DNA from: an uncultured Alphaproteobacteria bacterium
GTDB lineage: Bacteria; Pseudomonadota; Alphaproteobacteria; RF32; CAG-239
NCBI GenBank assembly: GCA_944393215.1
Contig: CALXZL010000010.1
Coordinates: 1 to 45,356 of the forward strand
Reading direction: 5' to 3'
Length of the DNA: 45,356 nt
The notes below the pieces were generated by a model. That model saw nothing but the letters and a program-made list of their open reading frames with translations, was not told the origin of the DNA and did not search any database. Each line of letters opens with the position of its first letter. Position 1 is the first letter of the stretch. The position numbers were made by a program, and so were the translations under genes. Of this stretch, positions 1-8,845 are shown in pieces.

Positions 1-117
1 CCGGGAGCATACCGCCGTTTGTTGTCAGCAGCCCGTTTCACGGTCTGCGTGTAGTTCCTTGTAAACTGACCTAATTTTCTGAATAAATAAAAAATCCTTT
101 GGCATTTTAAATTAAAT

Positions 118-135
118 GTTTTATAACGATAAAAC
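118..135. repeat. Perfect 7-bp inverted repeat upstream of PBP1A
   Basis: GTTTTAT (118-124) and ATAAAAC (129-135) are perfect inverted arms around a 4-base loop, followed by the self-complementary GTACGTAC at 136-143. They lie 40 bases before the PBP1A start, where a promoter or operator would sit. No T-tract follows, so this is not a clear terminator. The role is unknown. The rest of 1-173 holds no gene I can support. Confidence 0.35.
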
Positions 136-173
136 GTACGTACATAAATTTATCATGATAAAACCGAGGTAAA

Positions 174-2645
174 ATGTTAAAAACATTATCTTCATTGATA
201 AGCACATGCTTTTTCTTCGCGGTCATAGCGTTCATTTTGGTAATTAGTTCTTTGTGGGAATATGCCGAACAGCTTCCCGATTATCATCAGCTGGCAAAAT
301 ATGAACCGGCAGTGACCACCAGACTTTATGCCGGTGACGGACAATTATTAAAGGAATATGCCAGTGAAAAGCGCTTGTTTGTTCCCGTAAACAAGATTCC
401 GGAAAGAGTAAAACAAGCCTTCATTTCGGCAGAAGATAAAAATTTTTATCATCACTCGGGAGTAGATTTTTTAGGCATCGCCAGAGCTGTTGTCGGTAAT
501 ATCAAAAATATCGGAACGGGACGTCGTCCGGCAGGTGCGTCAACCATAACCCAGCAAGTTGCAAAAAACTTTTTATTGTCATCTGAATTATCTTATACGC
601 GCAAAATAAAAGAAGCCATATTGGCAATGCGTATGGAACAAGCATTTACCAAAGATCATATCCTGGAATTATATTTAAATGAAATATATTTGGGTAACCG
701 TTCATACGGAGTTGCCGCGGCAGCGTTAAATTATTTCGGCAAACCACTTGATAAATTAGAAATAGAGGAAGCGGCATATTTGGCAGCACTACCGAAAGGT
801 CCGAATAATTATAATCCGAAAACCAAATATGATGCAGCAATTGCCAGACGCAACTGGGTGATAGAAAGGATGTATGAAGAAGGCTATATAAGCGAAGAAG
901 AAGCAGAAATAGCTAAAAGCAAACCGTTGCAAACGGTAGATAGAGATAATGAATTTATTCAGGATGCGGAATATTTCAGTGAAGAGGTTCGTCGTGAGAT
1001 TAGTGAAAAATTCGGAACGGAAGCCTTGTATGAAGGCGGTTTGATTGTCAGAACAACGGTTGATCCGCGATTGCAAAAAATTGCCACTAAAGTTTTTCGT
1101 CAGGAAATAGAAAATTATGATACAAGACATGGCTACAGGGGAGCGTTGACCAATATTCCGTTGGATGAAAAATATAAAGAAGCTTTGTCGGAAGTGCAGA
1201 TTCCCAAAGGCTCAAAGGCAGGCTGGGAAAAAGCAATAGTAAAAGACGTTTCAACCGGAGAGGCACAAATAGAAACGGAAGACGGAAAAGCCGGAGTTAT
1301 TCCGTTGTCGCTGACCAAATGGGCTCGTAAAACATTAAAAAATCAAGGAATTACGGATGAACCGAATTCTATGACGAAAGTTTTAGCCAAAGGTGATGTT
1401 ATTTTAGTTGAAAAAGTGGCTGAAAAAACGGCGAAAGCCAAAAAATTAGCCGAGAACAGCTACTATCTGCGCCAGGTTCCCAATGTGGAAGGAGCACTTT
1501 TGGCATTAGATCCGCATACGGGAAAAGTTTTAGCCGCAGTCGGAGGATATGATTTTAAAAAATCTCAATATAATCGAGCCACGCAAGCATTAAGACAAAC
1601 CGGATCGGCATTTAAGCCGGTGGTATATTTAGCGGCGCTGGATAACGGCTATTCTCCGAACGATTTGATTTTGGATGCTCCGTTTGTTTTAGACCAAGGA
1701 CCGGGACTTCCGAAATGGAAGCCGGAAAACTATTCCAAAAAATTCTACGGTTTAATGACCTTACGTCAGGGAGTAGAAAAATCCAAAAACTTAATGACTG
1801 TTCGTTTGGCTCAGGATTTAGGTATGGATAAGGTTGCGGAATATGCCAAAAAATTAGGTGTTAATGACCATTTGCCGCATTTATTGTCAATGTCGTTGGG
1901 TGCGGGTGAAACCCACGTTATAGATATGGCAAGAGCCTATGGCATTATGGTCAACGGCGGTAAAAATATTAAACCTTATTTTGTGGAGCAAATTCAGGAT
2001 CGTTACGGGCGCAATATATTAAAACAAGACAAACGTAATTGTGAAACCTGCAATGTTGAGGCATGGGGCGACGGACAAGAGATTCCGAAACTTCCGGACA
2101 CAAGAGAACAAATAGTAGATCCGTTAAGTGCATATCAAATAACCTCCATACTGGAAGGAGTTGCAGTTCGCGGTACCGGTGCACGTTTACGCTCAATCAA
2201 CAAACATTTAGGCGGCAAGACCGGGACATCTAATGATACGCAAGATGCATGGTTTGTAGGCTTTTCACCGGATTTGGTTGTTGCCGTATATGTCGGCTTT
2301 GATAATCCGAGAACATTAGGACGCTATGAAACCGGAGCTGCGGCAGCATTACCGATTTTCAAAAATTTCATGGAAGAAGCTTTGGCTAATCAACCGGATA
2401 TACCGTTCCGTATTCCGACCGGAATAAAGTTAGTCAGAATAAATTATGATACGGGACGCCCCGCTACCCCGAGTGATAAATCCGTCATCACGGAAGCCTT
2501 AAAGCCGGATTATAGTTTTGATAAAAATAAACAACGTGTTATCGGCGGTGGTACGGAAGATGCGGAAGAAAACGGTTCTGATAATAAAGCAGAAACGTAT
2601 CAGGCTGCCGAAGAAGATGAATTCATGATGGGAACGGAATATTAA
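174..2645 (+). CDS. mrcA: Penicillin-binding protein 1A (bifunctional transglycosylase/transpeptidase)
   Basis: Class A PBP that polymerises lipid II and crosslinks peptidoglycan on the periplasmic face of the inner membrane. The 823 residues fit the family. One membrane anchor lies at about residues 8-28. The GT51 domain follows, with catalytic Glu87 in EDKNF and the GASTITQQ motif. The transpeptidase domain has Ser478 in SAFK, SKN at 537-539 and KTGT at 682-685, so both activities look intact. The C-terminus is acidic. The ATG has GAGG five bases upstream. prfB follows after 11 bases, an arrangement typical of alphaproteobacteria, so the two are probably cotranscribed. The symbol ponA is equally used. 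Confidence 0.96.
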   Translation: MLKTLSSLISTCFFFAVIAFILVISSLWEYAEQLPDYHQLAKYEPAVTTRLYAGDGQLLKEYASEKRLFVPVNKIPERVKQAFISAEDKNFYHHSGVDFLGIARAVVGNIKNIGTGRRPAGASTITQQVAKNFLLSSELSYTRKIKEAILAMRMEQAFTKDHILELYLNEIYLGNRSYGVAAAALNYFGKPLDKLEIEEAAYLAALPKGPNNYNPKTKYDAAIARRNWVIERMYEEGYISEEEAEIAKSKPLQTVDRDNEFIQDAEYFSEEVRREISEKFGTEALYEGGLIVRTTVDPRLQKIATKVFRQEIENYDTRHGYRGALTNIPLDEKYKEALSEVQIPKGSKAGWEKAIVKDVSTGEAQIETEDGKAGVIPLSLTKWARKTLKNQGITDEPNSMTKVLAKGDVILVEKVAEKTAKAKKLAENSYYLRQVPNVEGALLALDPHTGKVLAAVGGYDFKKSQYNRATQALRQTGSAFKPVVYLAALDNGYSPNDLILDAPFVLDQGPGLPKWKPENYSKKFYGLMTLRQGVEKSKNLMTVRLAQDLGMDKVAEYAKKLGVNDHLPHLLSMSLGAGETHVIDMARAYGIMVNGGKNIKPYFVEQIQDRYGRNILKQDKRNCETCNVEAWGDGQEIPKLPDTREQIVDPLSAYQITSILEGVAVRGTGARLRSINKHLGGKTGTSNDTQDAWFVGFSPDLVVAVYVGFDNPRTLGRYETGAAAALPIFKNFMEEALANQPDIPFRIPTGIKLVRINYDTGRPATPSDKSVITEALKPDYSFDKNKQRVIGGGTEDAEENGSDNKAETYQAAEEDEFMMGTEY

Positions 2646-2656
2646 CGGAGAAGAAA

Positions 2657-3755
2657 ATGCGTGCAGAAATCAGCAATATGATAGAAGAGATAAAGCAGTC
2701 ATTAGCTCTGCTGAGGAGGTCTCTTTGACTATGATAACGCCATCCTTCGCTTAGATGAATTAAACGCGCTTTCGTCAGATGCCGATTTGTGGAACAATCC
2801 CGAAAAAGCACAAAAATTGATGAGCGAAAAGACCAATTTGGAAGAAAACCTACACAATTTTCAAGAGATGCAAAAAAGTTTGGAAGAATATGCCGAACTA
2901 TCTGAAATAGCCGAAGCAGAAGGAGATGAAGCAGTTTTGGATGACATCAGTTCTCATTTGGCAATTTTAAGAAATCAAACCAAAAGAGGCGAGTTGGAAG
3001 CCTTGTTGTCAGGAGAAGTTGACGGTAATGATGCATTTTTGGAAATTCACTCCGGTAGCGGAGGAACGGAAGCGCAAGATTGGGCGCAAATGTTGTTGCG
3101 GATGTATTGTCGTTGGGCAGAAGCACATAAATATAAAATAGAATATGTCGATGAAGAAGAGGGAGACGTTGCCGGTATAAAGTCTGTAACAATCAAAATT
3201 ATCGGGCACAATGCCTATGGCTGGTTAAAATCAGAAACGGGCGTGCATCGTTTGGTACGCATCTCTCCGTTTGACAGCGGCGCCAGACGCCATACCAGTT
3301 TTGCTTCGGTAGGAGTATATCCGGTGATAGATGATGCCATCAAAATCGAAATAAATGAAGCTGACTGCCGTGTTGATACTTATAGAGCTTCGGGCGCAGG
3401 CGGACAACACATCAATAAAACCGATTCTGCCGTCAGAATAACACATATTCCGACCGGCATAGTTGTACAGTGCCAAAACCAGAGATCGCAATTTCAGAAC
3501 CGGGAAAGCGCGTGGAACATGCTTAAAGCCAGACTATATGAGATCGAGTTAAAAAAGAGAGAAGCCAAAGCCGAAGAAGCCCGAGACAATCAAGGGGATA
3601 ACGGTTGGGGTTATCAGATACGTTCATATGTTTTACAGCCCTATAAATTGGTCAAAGATTTGCGTACTGAGGTTGAAACCTCTGATGCCAAAGCCGTATT
3701 AGACGGGGATATAGATTTATTTTTGGCAGCATCATTGGCGGCAAAAATCGGGTAG
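2657..3755 (+). CDS. prfB: Peptide chain release factor 2, read through a programmed +1 frameshift
   Basis: RF2 ends translation at UGA and UAA. The gene begins at ATG 2657, not at the later in-frame starts of the long open frame. Codons run from 2657 to CTT at 2723, then an in-frame TGA at 2726; a +1 shift makes GAC at 2727 the next codon. The product is 365 residues, as in E. coli RF2. The anticodon-like SPF tripeptide is at 203-205 and the peptidyl-hydrolysis GGQ at 248-250. The gene's own stop is TAG, which RF1 reads. It sits between PBP1A and the AsmA-like gene. A caller that does not model the shift would lose about 40 N-terminal residues. Confidence 0.96.
2714..2729 (+). promoter_or_regulatory. 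RF2 autoregulatory +1 frameshift site
   Basis: AGGAGG (2714-2719) acts as an internal Shine-Dalgarno-like element three bases before the slippery CTT, TGA stop and C (2723-2729). This is the classic prfB arrangement. Low RF2 lets the ribosome pause at UGA and slip forward; ample RF2 terminates and limits its own synthesis. Confidence 0.95.
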
Positions 3756-3766
3756 GGAAAAAAAGG

Positions 3767-6700
3767 ATGAAAAAATTAGGACCGAGAGCATATCGCCTGC
3801 ACAAAATCATGGATTTTGTCGGAGTGATATTTTTAGGCTTTTTTCTGCTTTTTTTGTGGCAGCTGTATCGCGGTCCGGTAGAAGTCCCATTTTTAAAACC
3901 ATATATCATCAAAGCTCTGAATCATGATGACAGCCAATATCAAGTAACGTTGGACAATGTAAACATTGAGCTGGTCAGATCCATAAAACCGTTAAAAATC
4001 ATAGCCAATAACGTAGATTATCGTAAAACCGACGGAAGCTTTATCATCACGGCACCGAGGACTTCTTTATCATTTAGTATCCGAGCCTTATTAAGAGGTA
4101 TAATTGCACCGAGTTCAATCGAAGTCAGTAAGCCGACGGTTTACATATTTACAAACTACGGCATCAAAGAAGAAAACAAAAATGAAGTTAATCAAAAGAA
4201 AATCGAATATTATTTTGACGGTTTTGAAGAATTTATTGAAAGATTTAATTCAGAAGATAAAGTTTATCCGGAAAGTTATATTAATGACATTGCCATAGAA
4301 AACGCCTCTGTCGAATTTCATGAAGTGGATTTAGGGCGCAAATGGGTGTTTTCGGATTTAAATTATCATTTTGAACGCAATTTTTCCAACATAGAAAGCA
4401 GCTTTAATGCACTGATAAAATCTAATGAACATGAAGCTTCAATAGGATTAGATGCCGAATACCGACCATTTGGCAACAAAGTCGGATTGCAGTTTTATTT
4501 TAATGAACTGTTTCCGACGGATATAATAGAAAGTTTGCTCGGAGAAGAAGAGGCTAAGAAATTTTTGAAGATAAATATACCGGTAAGCGGACGTATAGAT
4601 ACGTTAATAGATTTTGCCGCAGTCTTGAAAAATAAAGATAATATAGTTCAAAGTCTAGACAGCGCCATAGAAAGTTTGCAATTTAATTTTGAAGGCGGCA
4701 GCGGAACCATACATTTCAGTGACAAAGCCGAAGAAGATTATAAAATTTCCGGATTTTTATTGGAAGGAGATTTATCGGCAGGTTTGGATAAATTGCAAAT
4801 TGAAAATGCATCGCTTGATTTAGGCAAACAAAATGCGTTGCTAAGTGTTTATGTTAACGGTGTCAAAGATTATCTTTTGAAGCGCTCAATGGATAATTTA
4901 CAACTGAAATTAAAAACCAAAGTCAACAGTGTCAAATTTGATGAACTATATGATTATTGGCCCAGATACGCCGGAACGTTGGCTTGGGATTGGTGTAAGA
5001 GCAGTTTATTCGGAGGAGAAATAAAAAATGCCGAATTTGAATTTGATTTTGGCTATAATAAAAAGAATAAACAATTTACATTTGAAAATTTATCAGGGAT
5101 AGGTATAATCGCTGATACAACTTTAGATTATCTTACCGGAATGCCAAGAGTTGCGGGCATATACGGAACGGCGCATTTTTCCAATGATACAATCAAAATA
5201 GATATAGATAAAGCCATATCCAATAATGTATTAGTGAACAGTGGTTTTGTCCGTTTATATGACTTGAATAAATATGATAATTTTGCCGAAATCAGTTTGC
5301 AGGCAGAATCAGATATATCTGCGGCATTAGATTTAATAGACCATAATCCGTTAAATTATGCTACGGAAATGGGAATTAAGCCGGATTCGTTTAAGGGAAC
5401 GGCAGAGACGGATTTGTATTTGGATTTTGAGCTGAAAAGAGATTTGGCACCGGATGAGGTTAAAGTGAAAGTCAGTTCCGTGCTGAACAATGTAGAAATT
5501 CCCGATGTTCTGGATAAGCAAGCCATAACGGCACAAAAGCTGGATTTACATGTTGATAACAACGGCTTGACGGTATCAGGGCAAGCCAAACTGGATAACA
5601 TCCCGTTAGAATTATCCTGGAACGAAAATTTTGCTAATAAATTATATAAAAGTCGCTATAATCTGAGTTTTATTTTTGATGACAATGTCAAAAAGAAAGC
5701 CGGAATAACCACAGAATTTATCAATCCGCCATATATAGAAGGGACGACCAAAGTTTTGGCGACGATTACAAAATTTGATGATACGCATATCCAGGCAGAT
5801 TTAACGGCAGATATGACGGAAGCACAGGTTGATTACTCCTTTTTTGGCTTATATAAACCAATACAAGAGGTAGGTGACGCGACCATACGTCTTGATTTTA
5901 AGAACGGAAAGTTAAGAGAGATACCGAATTTTGGTTTCAATAAAAAAGATTTTCTATTGCAAGGAAAAATGGATATAGATAAAGACGGGCAAATAAAAGT
6001 CATAGACATAACACAAATAAAGGCTCCGAAAACCAATGCCAAAGCTAAAATAGAATTTACCAACGAAGCTAAGCAAAAGGTGAAAATAAACGTATCGGGA
6101 AGTAGCTATGATTTATCGGCATTTTTCAAAGAAAAAGCAGAAGTTGTCACGGCAGACGGTAAGAAAAACACAGGGGTTAAGGAAGAAGAAGATGCATTGG
6201 AACAAGTAACAGATACGGATATATTTATTGCCGTAAACAATATTTGGACCAATGAATATGCTTCAGTTAAAAACTTTGCCGGTTCGGCAAAATTGCGTCA
6301 TGGAATAGGCATAGAAGACATGCATTTAATCGGCAATTTTGACGGCTCACAAAAACAATTTATAAAGCTGGATTATACACCACGTCCGAACAATGAATAT
6401 TTATTATCGGTAGAGAGTAATGATGCCGGCGGAACGTTAAAGTTTTTGCGAGTTTATGATAACATGCGCGGAGGTCGTTTGAGCATAAACGGTAAAAGAG
6501 GTCGAAATAAACAATTTATCGGACACGCGCAAATAAGAGATTTCAGCATACATAATACGCCGTTGTTAGCAAAATTATTAACGGTAGCTTCTTTAAGCGG
6601 CATAGTAAACATGCTAACAGGTGAGGGAATAGCTTTTTCTCATTTAGACATTCCGTTTACCTATCGCAATCAAGTGCTCAGTTTTAATGAAGGCAAAGCA

Positions 6701-6991
6701 TTTGGAAATGTAATGGGAATAACGGTCAACGGAGAGTTTGACCGTAATACGGAAGAATTAAATATTAAAGGCGTTATTGCCCCGGCATATGGTTTAAACA
6801 ATTTTATAGGTAAGTTACCGATATTGGGCAATCTTTTAAGTGGAAAAGACGGAACGGTATTTGCCGCTAATTATAACATCGGAGGCAATTTAGATAATCC
6901 GGACATAAGTATCAATCCGCTGTCGGCGTTAAGTCCGAGTTCATTAAAAGATTTGCTCGGTTCGATGTTTGGAGATTCGAAAGGTGACTAA
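3767..6991 (+). CDS. AsmA-like/DUF3971-type envelope protein (YhdP-like)
   Basis: A 1074-residue protein with one N-terminal membrane segment (about residues 17-37) and a long periplasmic part rich in beta strands. The C-terminal third matches the AsmA-like C-terminal region as I know it: a FAGSAKLRHG-type segment, then SLSGIVNMLTGEG, then an INPLSALSPSS ending. Proteins of this AsmA/TamB/YhdP group are thought to form lipid-conducting bridges between inner and outer membranes. That role is family knowledge and not shown here. The gene starts 11 bases after prfB and overlaps the start of the next gene by eight bases, suggesting one transcript from mrcA through the HAD gene. Confidence 0.8.
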   Translation: MKKLGPRAYRLHKIMDFVGVIFLGFFLLFLWQLYRGPVEVPFLKPYIIKALNHDDSQYQVTLDNVNIELVRSIKPLKIIANNVDYRKTDGSFIITAPRTSLSFSIRALLRGIIAPSSIEVSKPTVYIFTNYGIKEENKNEVNQKKIEYYFDGFEEFIERFNSEDKVYPESYINDIAIENASVEFHEVDLGRKWVFSDLNYHFERNFSNIESSFNALIKSNEHEASIGLDAEYRPFGNKVGLQFYFNELFPTDIIESLLGEEEAKKFLKINIPVSGRIDTLIDFAAVLKNKDNIVQSLDSAIESLQFNFEGGSGTIHFSDKAEEDYKISGFLLEGDLSAGLDKLQIENASLDLGKQNALLSVYVNGVKDYLLKRSMDNLQLKLKTKVNSVKFDELYDYWPRYAGTLAWDWCKSSLFGGEIKNAEFEFDFGYNKKNKQFTFENLSGIGIIADTTLDYLTGMPRVAGIYGTAHFSNDTIKIDIDKAISNNVLVNSGFVRLYDLNKYDNFAEISLQAESDISAALDLIDHNPLNYATEMGIKPDSFKGTAETDLYLDFELKRDLAPDEVKVKVSSVLNNVEIPDVLDKQAITAQKLDLHVDNNGLTVSGQAKLDNIPLELSWNENFANKLYKSRYNLSFIFDDNVKKKAGITTEFINPPYIEGTTKVLATITKFDDTHIQADLTADMTEAQVDYSFFGLYKPIQEVGDATIRLDFKNGKLREIPNFGFNKKDFLLQGKMDIDKDGQIKVIDITQIKAPKTNAKAKIEFTNEAKQKVKINVSGSSYDLSAFFKEKAEVVTADGKKNTGVKEEEDALEQVTDTDIFIAVNNIWTNEYASVKNFAGSAKLRHGIGIEDMHLIGNFDGSQKQFIKLDYTPRPNNEYLLSVESNDAGGTLKFLRVYDNMRGGRLSINGKRGRNKQFIGHAQIRDFSIHNTPLLAKLLTVASLSGIVNMLTGEGIAFSHLDIPFTYRNQVLSFNEGKAFGNVMGITVNGEFDRNTEELNIKGVIAPAYGLNNFIGKLPILGNLLSGKDGTVFAANYNIGGNLDNPDISINPLSALSPSSLKDLLGSMFGDSKGD

Positions 6992-7463
6992 AGAGCCAAT
7001 ACGCATAGGTCTGGATTTTCATGGGGTGGTGAACAAGTATCCTGATTATTTCAGAGAGTTTACGCATATAGCCAAGACGATGGGTATAGAAATTTATATA
7101 ATAACCGGAGGTCCGAGAAAAGTTGTAGATCGCTTTTTGCAAGATCACGGCATCATATATAAGGAACTTTTCGCCATATTAGATTATTATGATGCGCATG
7201 GAATGGTCGAATATTTTAAAAACGGAGAATATAAAGTTCCTGATATGTTGTGGAATATGGCAAAGGGAGAATATTGCGCCGAGAAAAAGATCACACTTCA
7301 TATAGATGACAGCAAAGAATATGCGGATTGGTTTTCCACGCCGTTTTGTTTTTATGATGCACAAAATCAGAAATGTACGTTAGGAAATAAAATATCAATA
7401 GATTTTTCTCAAGATCCGCAGCACACGTTAGAACAAATAAATCAAACCTTTGGCAACGACTGA
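6984..7463 (+). CDS. HAD-like hydrolase family protein
   Basis: A 159-residue protein with a HAD-type layout: LDFHGVVN near the N-terminus (motif I Asp), IITGG (motif II) and HIDDS (motif IV). Motif I is DxH instead of the usual DxD, so the general acid/base Asp is replaced by His and the chemistry is uncertain. I chose GTG at 6984 because GGAG lies nine bases upstream. A TTG at 6969 would add five residues but lacks such a site. The start overlaps the end of the AsmA-like gene, so translation is probably coupled. The substrate is unknown; small nucleotidase-like HAD proteins are the closest look-alikes. It ends exactly where the convergent phage-module gene ends. Confidence 0.7.
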   Translation: MTKEPIRIGLDFHGVVNKYPDYFREFTHIAKTMGIEIYIITGGPRKVVDRFLQDHGIIYKELFAILDYYDAHGMVEYFKNGEYKVPDMLWNMAKGEYCAEKKITLHIDDSKEYADWFSTPFCFYDAQNQKCTLGNKISIDFSQDPQHTLEQINQTFGND

Positions 7464-7709
7464 TTATTCCGGTCTGACAAAAAGGCTTAATATAGCTTTT
7501 TTTCGTTTTTCGGAGAGACGTTTTTCTGCAATTTGCGTTTGTTTATTTTGAGCGTGAAGTTTAGCGATTCTGACAGTTTCTTTTAGACAATATTTATCAG
7601 CAGAAAGGGAGAGATTTTCAACTTCTTGAATATCGGGTAAAAAGTTATATTTACTTTCCAATTCGGTAAGTTTAGAATTACTGAGTTTGAGATATTTTTT
7701 TATGTTCAA
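7464..7709 (-). CDS. Small hypothetical protein downstream of the repressor
   Basis: An 81-residue basic, helix-rich protein that I do not recognise. It is read from TTG at 7709, which has AGAGGAG nine bases upstream, just after the repressor stop. An upstream GTG at 7742 would give 92 residues and overlap the repressor by 16 bases but has no good ribosome site. The C-terminal half is rich in Lys, Arg, Glu and Gln (about residues 45-75) and could form a coiled coil. It is cotranscribed with the repressor, which suggests a role in the same regulatory circuit; that is inference. Its stop directly abuts the stop of the HAD gene on the other strand. Confidence 0.6.
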   Translation of the reverse strand: MNIKKYLKLSNSKLTELESKYNFLPDIQEVENLSLSADKYCLKETVRIAKLHAQNKQTQIAEKRLSEKRKKAILSLFVRPE

Positions 7710-7726
7710 AATAAGATTCTCCTCTG

Positions 7727-8374
7727 CTATTGGCTGATCCACACGATTCGGTTAATAAGGCAGATATCTGCAATGGGAATATTCTCTTCCGCATGAGGTA
7801 GATTAATATCGGTAACAATCAATTTAGATGGTGTACGACGAACAAATTCTTTGATAATGACATCAGAATTATTAAGATAAATAATGACACGGTCGGCTTT
7901 TCTGATATCGGAGTTTTGGGAGGCCACCACAAGAGTTCCGTATCTGTAAAGGGGAGCATAGGCTTCGGAATCAATTTCAATGGCATAGAGCGCATCTCTA
8001 AAATCAGGGAAGAGGACTTTTCCCCATTTTTGCCAAACAGGGTTATTGTCAGAAATAAAGTCAGAAATTTCAGAAAGTTTGGCAAAGGGGATAGATCCGT
8101 TTTCTTTTTCTTCATTACCGGAGCTGAGAGCATAGAACTGTTCAAAAGACAGATTAAAAATTTCAAGTAAGCGGTTGATACTGTCTAGGGATGGCCAACG
8201 TTTTTTTCCGTCAGGGCGGATACGTTTGCTTTTATTAAAAGTTGTAGCATCCAAGCCGGCGAGTTTAGCCAAGCCGGAAGGAGAAAGACCGTGTTTTTTT
8301 GCTAACTTATCAACAGCATCCCAAACATTTTCATATTTCATTTTTTTTATGCTTTCAAAAGGTTTTTCAGGCAA
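7727..8374 (-). CDS. S24/LexA-fold helix-turn-helix repressor lacking the catalytic serine
   Basis: A 215-residue phage-repressor-type regulator. Residues about 18-75 form a Cro/C1-like helix-turn-helix domain (LSPSGLAKLAGLDATTFNKSK). Residues about 125-215 form the S24 fold, ending in NRIVWISQ, close to the usual alphaproteobacterial ending. In relatives the serine sits in a GDSMxP motif; aligning on PLYR places Ala138 there, while the partner Lys175 (IIKEF) is kept. Self-cleavage therefore looks lost. The TTG start at 8374 has AGGA upstream; an in-frame ATG at 8341 would remove 11 residues but has no ribosome site. It probably represses the divergent promoters next to it. Confidence 0.85.
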   Translation of the reverse strand: MPEKPFESIKKMKYENVWDAVDKLAKKHGLSPSGLAKLAGLDATTFNKSKRIRPDGKKRWPSLDSINRLLEIFNLSFEQFYALSSGNEEKENGSIPFAKLSEISDFISDNNPVWQKWGKVLFPDFRDALYAIEIDSEAYAPLYRYGTLVVASQNSDIRKADRVIIYLNNSDVIIKEFVRRTPSKLIVTDINLPHAEENIPIADICLINRIVWISQ

Positions 8375-8377
8375 TTT

Positions 8378-8434
8378 TTCCTATCATAACACAAAATAGA
8401 ATAGGAATCAATTCTTTTTGTGTTGAAATTCCTA
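8378..8434. promoter_or_regulatory. Candidate repressor operators: three TAGGAA half-sites
   Basis: TTCCTAT at 8378-8384, ATAGGAAT at 8401-8408 and ATTCCTA at 8428-8434 are related seven-base arms in alternating orientation. Adjacent pairs form inverted repeats with 16- and 19-base spacers. They overlap both divergent promoters, as expected of a lysogenic switch controlled by the adjacent regulator. The first also contains the repressor's ribosome site, so chance cannot be excluded. Confidence 0.45.
8383..8411 (-). promoter_or_regulatory. Leftward promoter of the repressor gene
   Basis: On the minus strand, TTGATT (complement of 8406-8411) and TATGAT (complement of 8383-8388) are separated by 17 bases, a good sigma-70 match. 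It points at the repressor, whose TTG start is at 8374, so the leader would be very short. Two TAGGAA-type half-sites overlap it. Confidence 0.6.
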
Positions 8435-8450
8435 CAACCTTATGTATAAA
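8423..8450 (+). promoter_or_regulatory. Rightward promoter of the early phage-module genes
   Basis: TTGAAA (8423-8428) and TATAAA (8445-8450) are separated by 16 bases, and TG directly precedes the -10. The spacer contains half-site ATTCCTA, so repressor binding would block it. The first gene starts at 8510 after a leader of about 50 bases. Confidence 0.55.
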
Positions 8451-8509
8451 TCTTTATGGTTAATATTTAGTTAATTGCATAAAACAATTCAAGGGGGAGA
8501 AAAAAGGGG

Positions 8510-8836
8510 ATGAAGGATAATTTTGAACCGTTTGAAAATGCCGAAGAAGTCTGGTTTTGGTTCTGCACCTCATTGCAGGCACGCGGAGGACTACGTTCCA
8601 AAACGGATTATTGCGGAAAACCGAGATGTTGTGAAATTACGGATATATATAGGATTCTCAAAATAATGAAACAGCACAGACATATAAGCAACAGACATTT
8701 GAGAATAATGGTAGAGTGGGGAGAAAAACAAGAGTCTCCGTGGTATGATCGCCGCGCCAAAAGAAGCGAGGTTCGGTTGTGGGAAGAAGGGATAAAAAAT
8801 TTTGAAGTTTATTTGCGATATTATAAAATATTGTAG
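8510..8836 (+). CDS. Conserved alphaproteobacterial protein of unknown function (FENAEE-WFWF family)
   Basis: A 108-residue protein with an aromatic N-terminus (FENAEEVWFWF), a central CEITDIYRILK segment and a C-terminal RLWEEGIKNFE helix. I recall similar short proteins in many alphaproteobacteria, often near phage-like genes, but can name no function. It has no signal peptide or membrane segment. Four cysteines (two clustered near CGKPRCCE) might bind metal, which is speculation. It is the first gene from the rightward promoter and opposite the repressor, the place of an early regulatory gene. A GGGG stretch directly precedes the ATG, with a stronger GGGGGAG about 12 bases upstream. Confidence 0.7.
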   Translation: MKDNFEPFENAEEVWFWFCTSLQARGGLRSKTDYCGKPRCCEITDIYRILKIMKQHRHISNRHLRIMVEWGEKQESPWYDRRAKRSEVRLWEEGIKNFEVYLRYYKIL

Positions 8837-8845
8837 AGGATAGCC

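Noticed and set aside
1-78. Open frames at the left edge, for example 3-74, that could be the end of an upstream gene
   Set aside because: Two other frames are also open for nearly as long, the stretch is too short to recognise a family, and the sequence before it is outside the window.
7440-7470. Search for matching attachment-site repeats at the two edges of the phage module
   Set aside because: Only a short AATCAAAC match with the right-side repeat region was found, too short to mean anything; no tRNA gene lies at either edge.
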